Assembly (NCBI GenBank): GCA_021774955.1
Contig: JAJFIN010000249.1
Coordinates: 1-14,779 of the forward strand
DNA: 14,779 bases
From: Alphaproteobacteria bacterium
GTDB taxonomy: Bacteria > Pseudomonadota > Alphaproteobacteria > M2410
Direction of reading: 5' to 3'
The position numbers were made by a program, and so were the translations under genes. Positions within the stretch are counted from its first letter, which is position 1; each line of letters starts with the position of its first letter. The notes under the pieces are model-generated. The model was not told the DNA's origin and made no database searches. It saw only the letters and a list, made by a program, of their open reading frames with translations. Below are positions 6,629 through 13,589 of this stretch, one piece after another.

Positions 6629-7351
6629 ATGGATCCTGCAGCTATAGTCGAAGGCAGCGTCGCATTGGCGGCTAGCGATTTTTCAATCATGTCGATGTTC
6701 GCTAGGGCCGATATCGTTGTCAAAGCTGTCATGATTGGTTTAATCGTCGCAAGTTTGTGGTCTTGGACCGTCATTTTTGACAAATGGATGCGTGTTGGCT
6801 CGCTTTCACGAAAGGCCGACAAATTCGAAGACGTTTTTTGGTCTGGCAAGTCACTCGATGATCTCTATCAAAATCTAGGTCATAAACCGGCTCACCCTAT
6901 GGCCGTGGTGTTTGTCTCGGCGATGCGTGAATTACGGCGATCCTTTGAAAAGCGCGGTGAGAGCAGTCAGCTGTTTAATGTCAAGGATCGCATCGAAAAG
7001 GTCATGAACGTGACGATTTCGCGTGAAATGGCGACGGCTGAGAAAAATCTGGGCTTCCTGGCAACCGTGGGCTCAACGGCTCCCTTCGTCGGCCTGTTTG
7101 GCACAGTGTGGGGCATTATGAATGCCTTCCAGTCAATTGCTGCGAGTCGGGATACCAGCCTCGCGGTTGTTGCGCCTGGTATTGCTGAAGCACTTTTCGC
7201 CACAGCATTGGGGTTGCTTGCAGCCATTCCGGCGGTGATTTTTTACAACAAGTTTACCAACGATCTAAACCGCTATTCGGTCCGTCTTGAAGGATTTGCC
7301 GAAGAGTTTTCTGCGATCCTGTCGCGTCAGCTAGAGGAACGAGGCATTTAG
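6629..7351 (+). CDS. tolQ: Tol-Pal system motor protein TolQ
   Basis: TolQ is the inner-membrane stator subunit that with TolR converts proton flow into motion of TolA. It is 240 residues, slightly above the usual length. Three membrane helices are visible: about 29-50 (VVKAVMIGLIVASLWSWTVIF), 141-164 (LGFLATVGSTAPFVGLFGTV) and 179-207 (AVVAPGIAEALFATALGLLA). The cytoplasmic loop lies between the first two. The STAPFVGLFGTVWGIM and GIAEALFATALGL motifs are characteristic of the TolQ/ExbB/MotA family; placement with TolR, TolA, TolB and Pal decides TolQ over ExbB. The ATG at 6629 follows an aggggaaaaagag purine tract. tolR begins two bases after the stop. Confidence 0.97.
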   Translation: MDPAAIVEGSVALAASDFSIMSMFARADIVVKAVMIGLIVASLWSWTVIFDKWMRVGSLSRKADKFEDVFWSGKSLDDLYQNLGHKPAHPMAVVFVSAMRELRRSFEKRGESSQLFNVKDRIEKVMNVTISREMATAEKNLGFLATVGSTAPFVGLFGTVWGIMNAFQSIAASRDTSLAVVAPGIAEALFATALGLLAAIPAVIFYNKFTNDLNRYSVRLEGFAEEFSAILSRQLEERGI

Positions 7352-7353
7352 CT

Positions 7354-7797
7354 ATGGCTGTTTCGCTTTCAACTCGAGCTAGCGCAACGAAGGGTGGTCG
7401 TGGAACTCGACAGCCCATGAGCGAAATTAATGTCACACCTTTTGTAGATGTGATGTTGGTTTTATTGATTATTTTTATGGTAACCGCTCCGTTGCTTGCA
7501 GTTGGCGTGCCAGTCAATCTTCCAGACACGTCTGCGCCACCTTTGCAGAGCAGTGAAGAAGCATTGACGGTTACGATTGGTGCTAGTGGCGAGATCTATC
7601 TGCAAGAGACATTGGTGACAATAGAGGAACTTGTACCGCGGCTTTTAGCAATAGCCGACGAAGGGTATGAAGAAAGAATTTACGTGCGCGGCGACAAAGA
7701 TGTCGATTATGGCGCTGTCATGAAAGTCATGGGTCGAGTGAGTGATGCGGGTTTTTCTCGTATTGGTCTGGTGACGGATAGTGATCTTCAAAAATAG
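7354..7797 (+). CDS. tolR: Tol-Pal system motor protein TolR
   Basis: TolR is the second motor subunit, a single-span inner-membrane protein with a periplasmic domain. The 147-residue product has a short cytoplasmic tail and then the signature EINVTPFVDVMLVLLIIFMV (about 24-43). This includes D32, equivalent to the essential proton-path aspartate of TolR/ExbD. The C-terminal periplasmic part ends with the IYVRGDKDVDYGAVMKVMG and GLVTDSD segments typical of the family. It starts two bases after tolQ with GAGG about nine bases upstream, and is followed by tolA after 18 bases. Confidence 0.97.
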   Translation: MAVSLSTRASATKGGRGTRQPMSEINVTPFVDVMLVLLIIFMVTAPLLAVGVPVNLPDTSAPPLQSSEEALTVTIGASGEIYLQETLVTIEELVPRLLAIADEGYEERIYVRGDKDVDYGAVMKVMGRVSDAGFSRIGLVTDSDLQK

Positions 7798-7815
7798 TAA
7801 AGTATACGGATTAAT

Positions 7816-8706
7816 ATGCGTTTCGGATTTTTCATATCGCTGTTATTCCATGGGGTCATACTCATGTTTGCTGTGGTGACTTTGCCAAATGCTTGGCGTG
7901 CTGATGATGAATTGACAATACTACCAGTTGATCTGCTCTCCATCGATGAAATCACCAATGTTGCGGCGAAGGTGGAAAAGAAGCCGCCCGAACTTGAGGA
8001 AATTGCGGAGCTCAAACCCAAACCGGTGACTGCACAAAAAGAACAACAAGCACCTCCACCACCGAAAGTTATCGCACCTGCAAAAGATGCTCTACCGCCG
8101 CTACCAGATCCAAAAAAGAAACCAGAGAAGAAGCCGGAGCCAAAAGCAGAAGAACGTACAGAAGTGACGCAATTGGCCAAAGCAAAACCGAGGAAAAAAC
8201 CTTCTCCGCCAACGCCAAAACGGCAGGAAAAAGACTTCAATTTGGATCAGATCGCGGCCTTGTTGGATAAAAAGGAAAAAGAAGATCCTAAACCTCAACC
8301 TAAACAGGAAGATCCTTTGGATGATTTCCTGAATTCGCTTGAGGTTGATGAAGCACCAAGGCAAGCAACTGGCCTGGGCACAGGGTTAACGATGAGCGAG
8401 CTTGATGCTATTAGGCAGCATATTCGAACCTGCTGGAGGGTTCCTGCTGGTGCTGCAAATCCTGAGGAGCTTGTGGTCGATATTCGAATTCAGCTCAACA
8501 AAGATGGTACTCTGACCACGCCTCCGCAGGTGACTAAAACCGGCGCTTCGAGCTTTAACCGAAATTCGTTTTCACAGGCTGCGGCTGATGCGGCCGTGCG
8601 AGCGGTTCAACGGTGCCAACCCTATGATTTTCTGCCTACAGATAAATATGAACGTTGGAATGATATTACCTTTACGTTCAATCCAGCGCCAATGATTGGC
8701 CGATAA
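7816..8706 (+). CDS. tolA: Tol-Pal system protein TolA
   Basis: TolA spans the periplasm and links the TolQR motor to TolB and Pal. The 296-residue product has one N-terminal membrane helix (about 4-22) in which S8 and H12 match the first two positions of the TolA SHLS motif. A long proline-, lysine- and glutamate-rich segment follows (about 50-170) with many KKPEKKPEP-like stretches. The C-terminal TonB/TolA-type domain (about 185-290) carries LTMSELDAIRQHIRTCW and a cysteine pair, C206 and C267, likely a disulfide. The middle is shorter and more proline-rich than the alanine-rich helix of E. coli TolA, which is common in alphaproteobacteria. The ribosome-binding site is weak, suggesting coupling to tolR. 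Confidence 0.95.
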   Translation: MRFGFFISLLFHGVILMFAVVTLPNAWRADDELTILPVDLLSIDEITNVAAKVEKKPPELEEIAELKPKPVTAQKEQQAPPPPKVIAPAKDALPPLPDPKKKPEKKPEPKAEERTEVTQLAKAKPRKKPSPPTPKRQEKDFNLDQIAALLDKKEKEDPKPQPKQEDPLDDFLNSLEVDEAPRQATGLGTGLTMSELDAIRQHIRTCWRVPAGAANPEELVVDIRIQLNKDGTLTTPPQVTKTGASSFNRNSFSQAAADAAVRAVQRCQPYDFLPTDKYERWNDITFTFNPAPMIGR

Positions 8707-8725
8707 GATATTGAGGAGATGTCGT

Positions 8726-10060
8726 GTGCGTATACGAGTTTTGATGGCGATGAGCGCGGTTCTGTCTTTGACGCTATTGTTCCCTGCTAGCGTAGAGCAA
8801 GCCTTTGCCCAAAGGGGAGGGGATACGCTCCACATTGAGATCAATCAGGGCATTATTGATCCGATGCCGATTGCGATCGCTGACTTTATCGGTCAAAGCC
8901 CCGATGAAATTCAAAAAGGGCAAACGCTGGCACAAGTCGTCACCAATAATCTTCGCAATTCAGGTCTATTTCGCCCGATCGACCCCCGCGCCTTTATCGA
9001 GCGTCCCAATGACTTTCAGGCTCTGCCGCGATTTGTTGACTGGCGGTTGATTGATGCAGAGGCGTTATTAACGGGACAAGTGGTGCTGCAAGACGATGGC
9101 CGACTGCGCATTGAGTTCCGATTGTGGGATGTGTTGCGCGAACAACAGCTTATTGGTCTGCAATATTTCACCACTCCGGAGAATTGGCGTCGGGTGGCGC
9201 ATTTGGTTTCAGATGCAATTTATGAACGTCTTACCGGAGAGACCGGGTATTTCGATACCAGGATTGTCTATATCCATGAATCAGGTCCAGCCAATTTGCG
9301 GCGCAAACGGTTGGCGATCATGGATCAAGACGGGGCCAATCCGACTTATCTAACGGATGGTAGGGATCTCGTTCTAACGCCGCGGTTTAGCCCAACGGCA
9401 CAAGAAATTACTTACCTTGCCTATCAGAACAACAAACCACGGGTGTATTTGCTGAATATCGAGACGGCACAGCAGGAAATTGTGGGTGATTTCCCTGGGA
9501 TGACTTTTGCGCCTCGGTTTTCGCCGGACGGTAAAAAAATCATCATGAGTTTCGAACGTGATGGAAATTCAGATATTTATGTCATGGACTTAGCCCGCCG
9601 GCGCTCCACGCGGTTGACCAGGCACCCCGCCATCGACACAGGAGCAACCTATTCGCCTGACGGTCGGCGCCTTACATTCGAATCGGACAGATCTCAGTTC
9701 CAGCAAATCTATGTCATGAATGCTGACGGAACGGACGTTAAACGGATCAGCTTTGGTGATGGTCGCTATGGTACACCGGTTTGGTCGCCGCGTGGGGACC
9801 TGATAGCCTTCACTAAGCACCGTCAGGGCCGGTTTTACATTGGAGTTATGCGCCCGGATGGGTCCGGAGAGCGGCTGTTAACTGAGAGTTTTCTTGATGA
9901 AGGGCCGACTTGGTCACCGAATGGTCGGGTGCTCATGTTCTTTCGTCAATCCGGCGATACATTCAAGCTATGGTCGGTCGACCTGACGGGATACAATCTG
10001 CGGCAAATACCGACCCAGGGTGATGCGTCAGATCCTGCATGGTCACCCTTGATCAAATAG
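8726..10060 (+). CDS. tolB: Tol-Pal system periplasmic protein TolB
   Basis: TolB is a periplasmic protein that binds Pal and TolA. I start it at GTG 8726 because GAGGAGA (8713-8719) lies seven bases upstream. The frame can be read back to TTG 8696, but that would overlap the end of tolA and spoil the signal peptide. From 8726 the product is 444 residues. Its signal peptide has a basic MRIR start, a hydrophobic core (5-19) and a cleavage site after AFA (residue 28). An N-terminal domain is followed by a beta-propeller with repeated FSPDG, YSPDGRR, WSPRGD and WSPNGR signatures, ending DPAWSPLIK. Confidence 0.96.
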   Translation: MRIRVLMAMSAVLSLTLLFPASVEQAFAQRGGDTLHIEINQGIIDPMPIAIADFIGQSPDEIQKGQTLAQVVTNNLRNSGLFRPIDPRAFIERPNDFQALPRFVDWRLIDAEALLTGQVVLQDDGRLRIEFRLWDVLREQQLIGLQYFTTPENWRRVAHLVSDAIYERLTGETGYFDTRIVYIHESGPANLRRKRLAIMDQDGANPTYLTDGRDLVLTPRFSPTAQEITYLAYQNNKPRVYLLNIETAQQEIVGDFPGMTFAPRFSPDGKKIIMSFERDGNSDIYVMDLARRRSTRLTRHPAIDTGATYSPDGRRLTFESDRSQFQQIYVMNADGTDVKRISFGDGRYGTPVWSPRGDLIAFTKHRQGRFYIGVMRPDGSGERLLTESFLDEGPTWSPNGRVLMFFRQSGDTFKLWSVDLTGYNLRQIPTQGDASDPAWSPLIK

Positions 10061-10068
10061 GCAAGGAA

Positions 10069-10115
10069 GGTTAACTTCACATTCGTCACGATGTGCGTCG
10101 AAGCCATGGTTAACG
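10069..10115. repeat. Pair of GGTTAAC direct repeats downstream of tolB
   Basis: GGTTAAC occurs at 10069-10075 and 10109-10115, 40 bases apart start to start. GTTAAC is itself palindromic and contains the TTAAC half-site of CtrA. However, no TTAA-N7-TTAA pair is present, so a CtrA site is not claimed. A TTCG/CGAA-flanked imperfect hairpin lies between them. The rest of the 246-base gap before pal holds GCGAA-A-TTCGC (10144-10154) and the tolQ-like element at 10204, and no credible gene. Confidence 0.3.
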
Positions 10116-10203
10116 AACAGTTATGCTTTTCGTGGTTTGTTTGGCGAAATTCGCTGAATTGTCACACTGAACTGGCTAAATAGGGGTTGAAAAATTTGGG
10201 GGC

Positions 10204-10234
10204 TTTTGACAAGGCAACTGTCATAGATCTGCCA
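10204..10234 (+). promoter_or_regulatory. Possible pal promoter/operator: TGACA-N7-TGTCA
   Basis: TTTTGACAA (10204-10212) includes a perfect TTGACA box (10206-10211). TGACA (10207-10211) and TGTCA (10219-10223) form a perfect five-base inverted repeat around seven bases. The -10 candidates 16-18 bases downstream are poor (CTGCCA, TGCCAT). The element parallels the one before tolQ, and lies about 84 bases before the pal start. Confidence 0.4.
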
Positions 10235-10306
10235 TTTTTCCAATTCACCAAGGGTGATTGTGTCGGCTAATACCCGGCAATGGGGATATTCCAAAAGGAG
10301 TTGTTG

Positions 10307-10798
10307 ATGAGCTTTATATCGAATTTCAAATTGGTGTCCGTGGCATCGGGGGCGTTGCTTTTGGCAGCCTGCGCAGCTAACGGGTCATCATCGTCGTCGG
10401 ACATGGGTGCGGATGTAGGACCGATTGCCGGTTCACAAGAAGATCTCGTGGCCAACGTTGGGGACCGCGTGTTTTTTGCATTTGACCGCTATGATCTGAA
10501 TGCCACTGCACAATCGACATTGCAGCGCCAAGCTGCATGGCTTGACGCACACCCAACGGTGACGTTGTTGGTCGAGGGTCATTGCGATGAGCGGGGGACG
10601 AGAGAATATAACTTGGCGCTTGGCGCACGACGCGCAAATGCTGCGAAGGGTTATCTTGTAAGTCTTGGTGCTGATCCCGCACGGGCTACGACAATTTCTT
10701 ACGGCAAAGAGCGTCCTGTTGCGCTAGGCCATAATGAAGAATCATGGGCACTCAACCGCCGCGCAGTTTCGGTTGTTGTTAACGGACCTACGTCCTGA
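10307..10798 (+). CDS. pal: Peptidoglycan-associated lipoprotein Pal
   Basis: Pal is an outer-membrane lipoprotein that binds peptidoglycan and is held or released by TolB. The start ATG at 10307 has AAGGAG about six bases upstream; an earlier in-frame ATG at 10280 lacks this and would displace the signal peptide. The product is 163 residues with a lipoprotein signal and lipobox LAAC, lipidated C22. A short serine-rich linker leads into an OmpA-like domain (about 55-158). This carries FFAFDRYDLN, VEGHCDERGTREYNLALGARR (about 89-109) and LNRRAVSV. Large gaps on both sides (246 and 221 bases) suggest that pal has its own promoter. Confidence 0.96.
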   Translation: MSFISNFKLVSVASGALLLAACAANGSSSSSDMGADVGPIAGSQEDLVANVGDRVFFAFDRYDLNATAQSTLQRQAAWLDAHPTVTLLVEGHCDERGTREYNLALGARRANAAKGYLVSLGADPARATTISYGKERPVALGHNEESWALNRRAVSVVVNGPTS

Positions 10799-10826
10799 GC
10801 CATCCGACTCTGAACGAATAGTTTGG

Positions 10827-10862
10827 GCGCCTTTGCACTTTGTAGGGGCGCTCATTATTTTT
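10827..10862 (+). terminator. Possible terminator after pal
   Basis: GCGCC (10827-10831) can pair with GGCGC (10847-10851) around a 15-base loop. It is followed by TCATTATTTTT (10852-10862). The stem is short and the T tract interrupted, so this is a weaker candidate than the one at 10904. Confidence 0.4.
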
Positions 10863-10903
10863 GTTAACTGCGGTTCGGGGAGGCAACGAGTTCCGCAAAC
10901 CTT

Positions 10904-10930
10904 TGCGCCTCAATTTTGGCGCAGTTTTTT
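10904..10930 (+). terminator. Strong intrinsic terminator between pal and cpoB
   Basis: TGCGCC (10904-10909) and GGCGCA (10918-10923) form a perfect six-base GC-rich stem with an eight-base loop. A single G and six T bases follow (10925-10930). It would end transcripts coming from pal or from a short RNA starting between pal and this point. Confidence 0.75.
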
Positions 10931-11019
10931 GGAACAGTTGATGAAAGAATAGAATTCCCTGTTGGTTTCGAAAATGCGAGTGGATAACGCGGGGATATGA
11001 ATGTGAATAGAGGGCGCTC

Positions 11020-11904
11020 ATGCGTGTTGTTGTGATGAAAACTGTTGTGAAATTTAGCATTGCATCGTTGTTTGTGGCGACGTCGCTTGGTGGGGCCTTT
11101 GCACAATCTATTCCGGTTGATAACGCTACGTTACTTCAGCGGATTGAACAGCTGGAGAATGATTTAGCGGTACTTCGCGGCAACACTCCACCAGGTGTTA
11201 ATGTGGTATCTGGTACCGAAGGCGCCCCACAAAGCATGGTGCCCGTCGGTAGTCAGGCGGTGGCTCAGCTGTCCGTGCGCATGGATCAGCTCGAGTATGA
11301 GATGCGCCAACTCACCGGTACGCTTGAACAAGTTAATCACAAAACCGATCAATTAAATCGTGAACTAGGATCGCTATCAGAGGATACGGATTATCGTTTG
11401 CGGGCAGTTGAAAGCGGCCAGCCGATTAACGCCAATGGGCCTGCCATTACACCGATTAGCCCATCACAATCTGTTGAGCCCCAATCTTTGGGAACCATTC
11501 CTCTTTCTGCTTTGGGTGGCGATTCAAAAGATCAGTATGATTCTGCGTTGAGTTATTTAAAACAAGGTGAGCACGAACAAGCGGAAGCGGCGCTGAAGCA
11601 ATTTTTGACTGACCATGAGGACAATGACCTCGCCGGTAACGCCCAATATTGGTTGGGTGAATCTTATTATGTTCGCCAAATGTATCGCGAAGCCGCTACG
11701 GCATTTTTGGATGGTGTGCGGAAATATCCCGATGGTAGCAAAGCGCCAGACAGCATGCTTAAACTTGGTATGTCATTGAACGCGTTGGGCCAAACAAAAG
11801 AAGCGTGCACAACGCTGTCTGAAATTTCGCGCCGCTATCCCAGCGCCTCACAAACAATACAACAACGAGCAAAAATAGAGCGGACGCGGGCCGGCTGTAG
11901 CTAG
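11020..11904 (+). CDS. cpoB: Cell division coordinator CpoB (YbgF)
   Basis: CpoB is a periplasmic Tol-associated protein which, in E. coli, coordinates peptidoglycan synthesis by PBP1B with outer-membrane constriction. The 294-residue product has a signal peptide with basic start, hydrophobic core (about 9-25) and cleavage after AFA (residue 28). An N-terminal coiled coil follows (about 38-55 and 80-115, with IEQLENDLAVL and MDQLEYEMRQLTG). After a flexible Pro/Ser linker (about 135-165) comes a C-terminal TPR domain (about 170-290), including NAQYWLGESYYVRQMYREAA. The ATG at 11020 has AGAGGG upstream; an internal ATG at 11035 has no clear ribosome-binding site. The upstream terminator implies its own promoter, which I could not place. 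Confidence 0.93.
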   Translation: MRVVVMKTVVKFSIASLFVATSLGGAFAQSIPVDNATLLQRIEQLENDLAVLRGNTPPGVNVVSGTEGAPQSMVPVGSQAVAQLSVRMDQLEYEMRQLTGTLEQVNHKTDQLNRELGSLSEDTDYRLRAVESGQPINANGPAITPISPSQSVEPQSLGTIPLSALGGDSKDQYDSALSYLKQGEHEQAEAALKQFLTDHEDNDLAGNAQYWLGESYYVRQMYREAATAFLDGVRKYPDGSKAPDSMLKLGMSLNALGQTKEACTTLSEISRRYPSASQTIQQRAKIERTRAGCS

Positions 11905-11974
11905 CCAACTCAATTATTCCAGGTTCCGTATATTTGATTGTTGTCTAGCTCGATTGATTCAGGTCGATGGACGC

Positions 11975-11997
11975 CTTAAACATGCGTCTTGTTTAAG
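11975..11997. repeat. Perfect inverted repeat upstream of tilS
   Basis: CTTAAACA (11975-11982) and TGTTTAAG (11990-11997) are exact reverse complements separated by seven bases (TGCGTCT). No T tract follows, so it does not look like a terminator. A further CTTAAAC lies at 12011-12017. It is a candidate operator about 50 bases before the tilS start. The binding factor is unknown. Confidence 0.5.
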
Positions 11998-12044
11998 CCC
12001 GACTGATTGACTTAAACCTTTGGAAGGATCCCTGGGAGCTCATA

Positions 12045-13439
12045 ATGAGCGAATTAACATTGAGTGACTTTGCCGTCCAGCTGGAGACATTGGACCCTCA
12101 ATTACCGTTGGCGATTGCTGTGTCGGGCGGCGCTGATAGTGTTGCTCTTATGTGCCTTGTCTGTCAGTGGGCAGACAAGAAAGGTGAATTGTCGAAAATC
12201 ACGGCACTTACTATCAACCATAATTTGCGGATTGAAGCACAGGTAGAGGCTGCTCGGGTTGCGGGATGGGCGCAAGAGCTTGGAATTTCACAGCAAATAC
12301 TAACGTGGAAAAACCCGGTCAAAGAAGGAAATGTTCAAGCGTTGGCACGAGATGCGCGGTACCGTCTATTGACCGATTGGTGTGTAGAAAACGGGTGTTG
12401 TGATCTCCTGACGGCTCATCACCTAGATGATCAAGCTGAAACCTTTTTACTCCGGTTGATACGCGGAAGTGGCGTCGATGGCCTTGCTGCGATGGCGCCA
12501 GTGCGAATGCTGTCCTTTCCAAACGGTAATGTTCGCCTTTTGCGACCATTATTGAAGTATCATAAGAGTGAGCTTAAAGTATATTTATCTGACTGTGATC
12601 GAACTTGGATTGATGATCCGAGTAATGACGATGAACGTTTCTCTCGGGCAAAAGTACGTAAACTTAAAGAGACGTTTGATGAGTTAGGTCTGGGCACAAA
12701 GCGTTTGGTTGAAACTGCTGCCCGCATGAGCCAGGCCCGAGATGCCCTGGAAGACGCGGCGGAGAGGTTAATTGAAAAGGTTACTAGGACCAGCCCAATA
12801 GGGTTCTTGAGTTTTGATGCTGTGCCGCTTCTTTCAGCACCGCGTGATATTGGACTGCGCGCGTTATCCCGCTTATTGATTTATTCTGGCGGCGCGGTTT
12901 ATCCCCCACGCTATGAACGTCTAAACCGGCTCTACGATGAGCTTGCAAAAGGTGAGATCGGACAAGGCCGAACCTTGCATGGCTGCCGAGTGATGCATGT
13001 TGGAAATTTGGTCGATGGGGTTGAGAGTGGCCATTATTTGGTTGCGAGAGAGGCTCGAGATCTTGAGCAAGTTGTTGAAGTTCTGTCAAAAGGCATGGAA
13101 CAGGTTGTGTGGGATCGTCGTTTTTGCGTCACTTTTGAAGGCGATTTGGAAGATTTATTACGCTCATTTGAAGTTCGTATGCTGGGTAAAGAGGGAGCCA
13201 TTCAACTTCGAAAAACTTTGGTCGAAAATAATCAAGGATCCAAACTGCCAACATTTATGCTGGAAACTCTGCCCGGTTTATGGGTCGGATCAGAACTAGT
13301 TGCGCTACCAACGAATGTGGTGGAAGACAATATTGGGTCTCACGAATGGGTGCGTGAGGTCCCAAAGATCTCATTGAATATTGAGGCGATCCCTATGAAA
13401 ATTGGTAAAGTGTCACCGTTTGGGCATGAAGGAGCGTGA
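12045..13439 (+). CDS. tilS: tRNA(Ile)-lysidine synthetase TilS
   Basis: TilS attaches lysine to C34 of the CAU-anticodon tRNA-Ile using ATP, so that it reads AUA codons; it is essential in most bacteria. The 464-residue product has the PP-loop SGGADS (27-32), followed by TINHNLR (57-62 region). TAHHLDDQAETFLLRLIRGSG lies at about 123-143, and the conserved segment DPSNDDERFSRAKVR at 191-205. The C-terminal region beyond about residue 330 is poorly conserved, as is normal for the family. The ATG at 12045 is used; a gggag sequence lies about seven bases before it. It sits directly before ftsH, a common bacterial arrangement. Confidence 0.96.
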   Translation: MSELTLSDFAVQLETLDPQLPLAIAVSGGADSVALMCLVCQWADKKGELSKITALTINHNLRIEAQVEAARVAGWAQELGISQQILTWKNPVKEGNVQALARDARYRLLTDWCVENGCCDLLTAHHLDDQAETFLLRLIRGSGVDGLAAMAPVRMLSFPNGNVRLLRPLLKYHKSELKVYLSDCDRTWIDDPSNDDERFSRAKVRKLKETFDELGLGTKRLVETAARMSQARDALEDAAERLIEKVTRTSPIGFLSFDAVPLLSAPRDIGLRALSRLLIYSGGAVYPPRYERLNRLYDELAKGEIGQGRTLHGCRVMHVGNLVDGVESGHYLVAREARDLEQVVEVLSKGMEQVVWDRRFCVTFEGDLEDLLRSFEVRMLGKEGAIQLRKTLVENNQGSKLPTFMLETLPGLWVGSELVALPTNVVEDNIGSHEWVREVPKISLNIEAIPMKIGKVSPFGHEGA

Positions 13440-13463
13440 CATTGGCGATTGATTGTCATTTTT
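13437..13463 (+). terminator. Weak terminator-like hairpin at the tilS stop
   Basis: TGACA (13437-13441, overlapping the TGA stop) pairs with TGTCA (13454-13458) around 12 bases, followed by five T bases (13459-13463). The stem is short and AT-balanced, so it may be only partly effective or a protein-binding repeat. A second repeat, ATTGTC (13452-13457) with GACAAT (13467-13472), overlaps it. Confidence 0.25.
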
Positions 13464-13530
13464 AGCGACAATATCGCGATTACCAGCTAGTAAAGTTTTG
13501 TAGCGATACTATCTAAGCATAGATCAGAAA

Positions 13531-13558
13531 TTGGCAGTATTGTGAGCTGATTAATGAT
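13531..13558 (+). promoter_or_regulatory. Possible ftsH promoter
   Basis: TTGGCA (13531-13536) and AATGAT (13553-13558) are spaced by 16 bases, matching five and four consensus positions. This would give a leader of about 25 bases before the GTG start. No heat-shock-type promoter could be recognised with confidence in the 150-base gap. Confidence 0.25.
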
Positions 13559-13589
13559 GTTCTGACGAGTTGGTCGAAAGGAAATAGGT

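Noticed and set aside
7788..8364. Long minus-strand open frames opposite tolA
   Set aside because: Phe/Gly/Arg-rich products are the expected antisense shadow of the Lys/Pro/Glu-rich tolA middle region.
8696..8725. Upstream TTG start for tolB
   Set aside because: Overlaps the tolA end, lacks a ribosome-binding site and adds charged residues before a good signal peptide; GTG 8726 has GAGGAGA at proper spacing.
10069..10115. CtrA binding site formed by the two GGTTAAC repeats
   Set aside because: The required TTAA-N7-TTAA spacing is absent; repeats are 40 bases apart.
11977..12015. CtrA site from the TTAA tetramers upstream of tilS
   Set aside because: Spacings between the three TTAA units are about 13 and 15-17 bases, not seven; the dyad explanation fits better.
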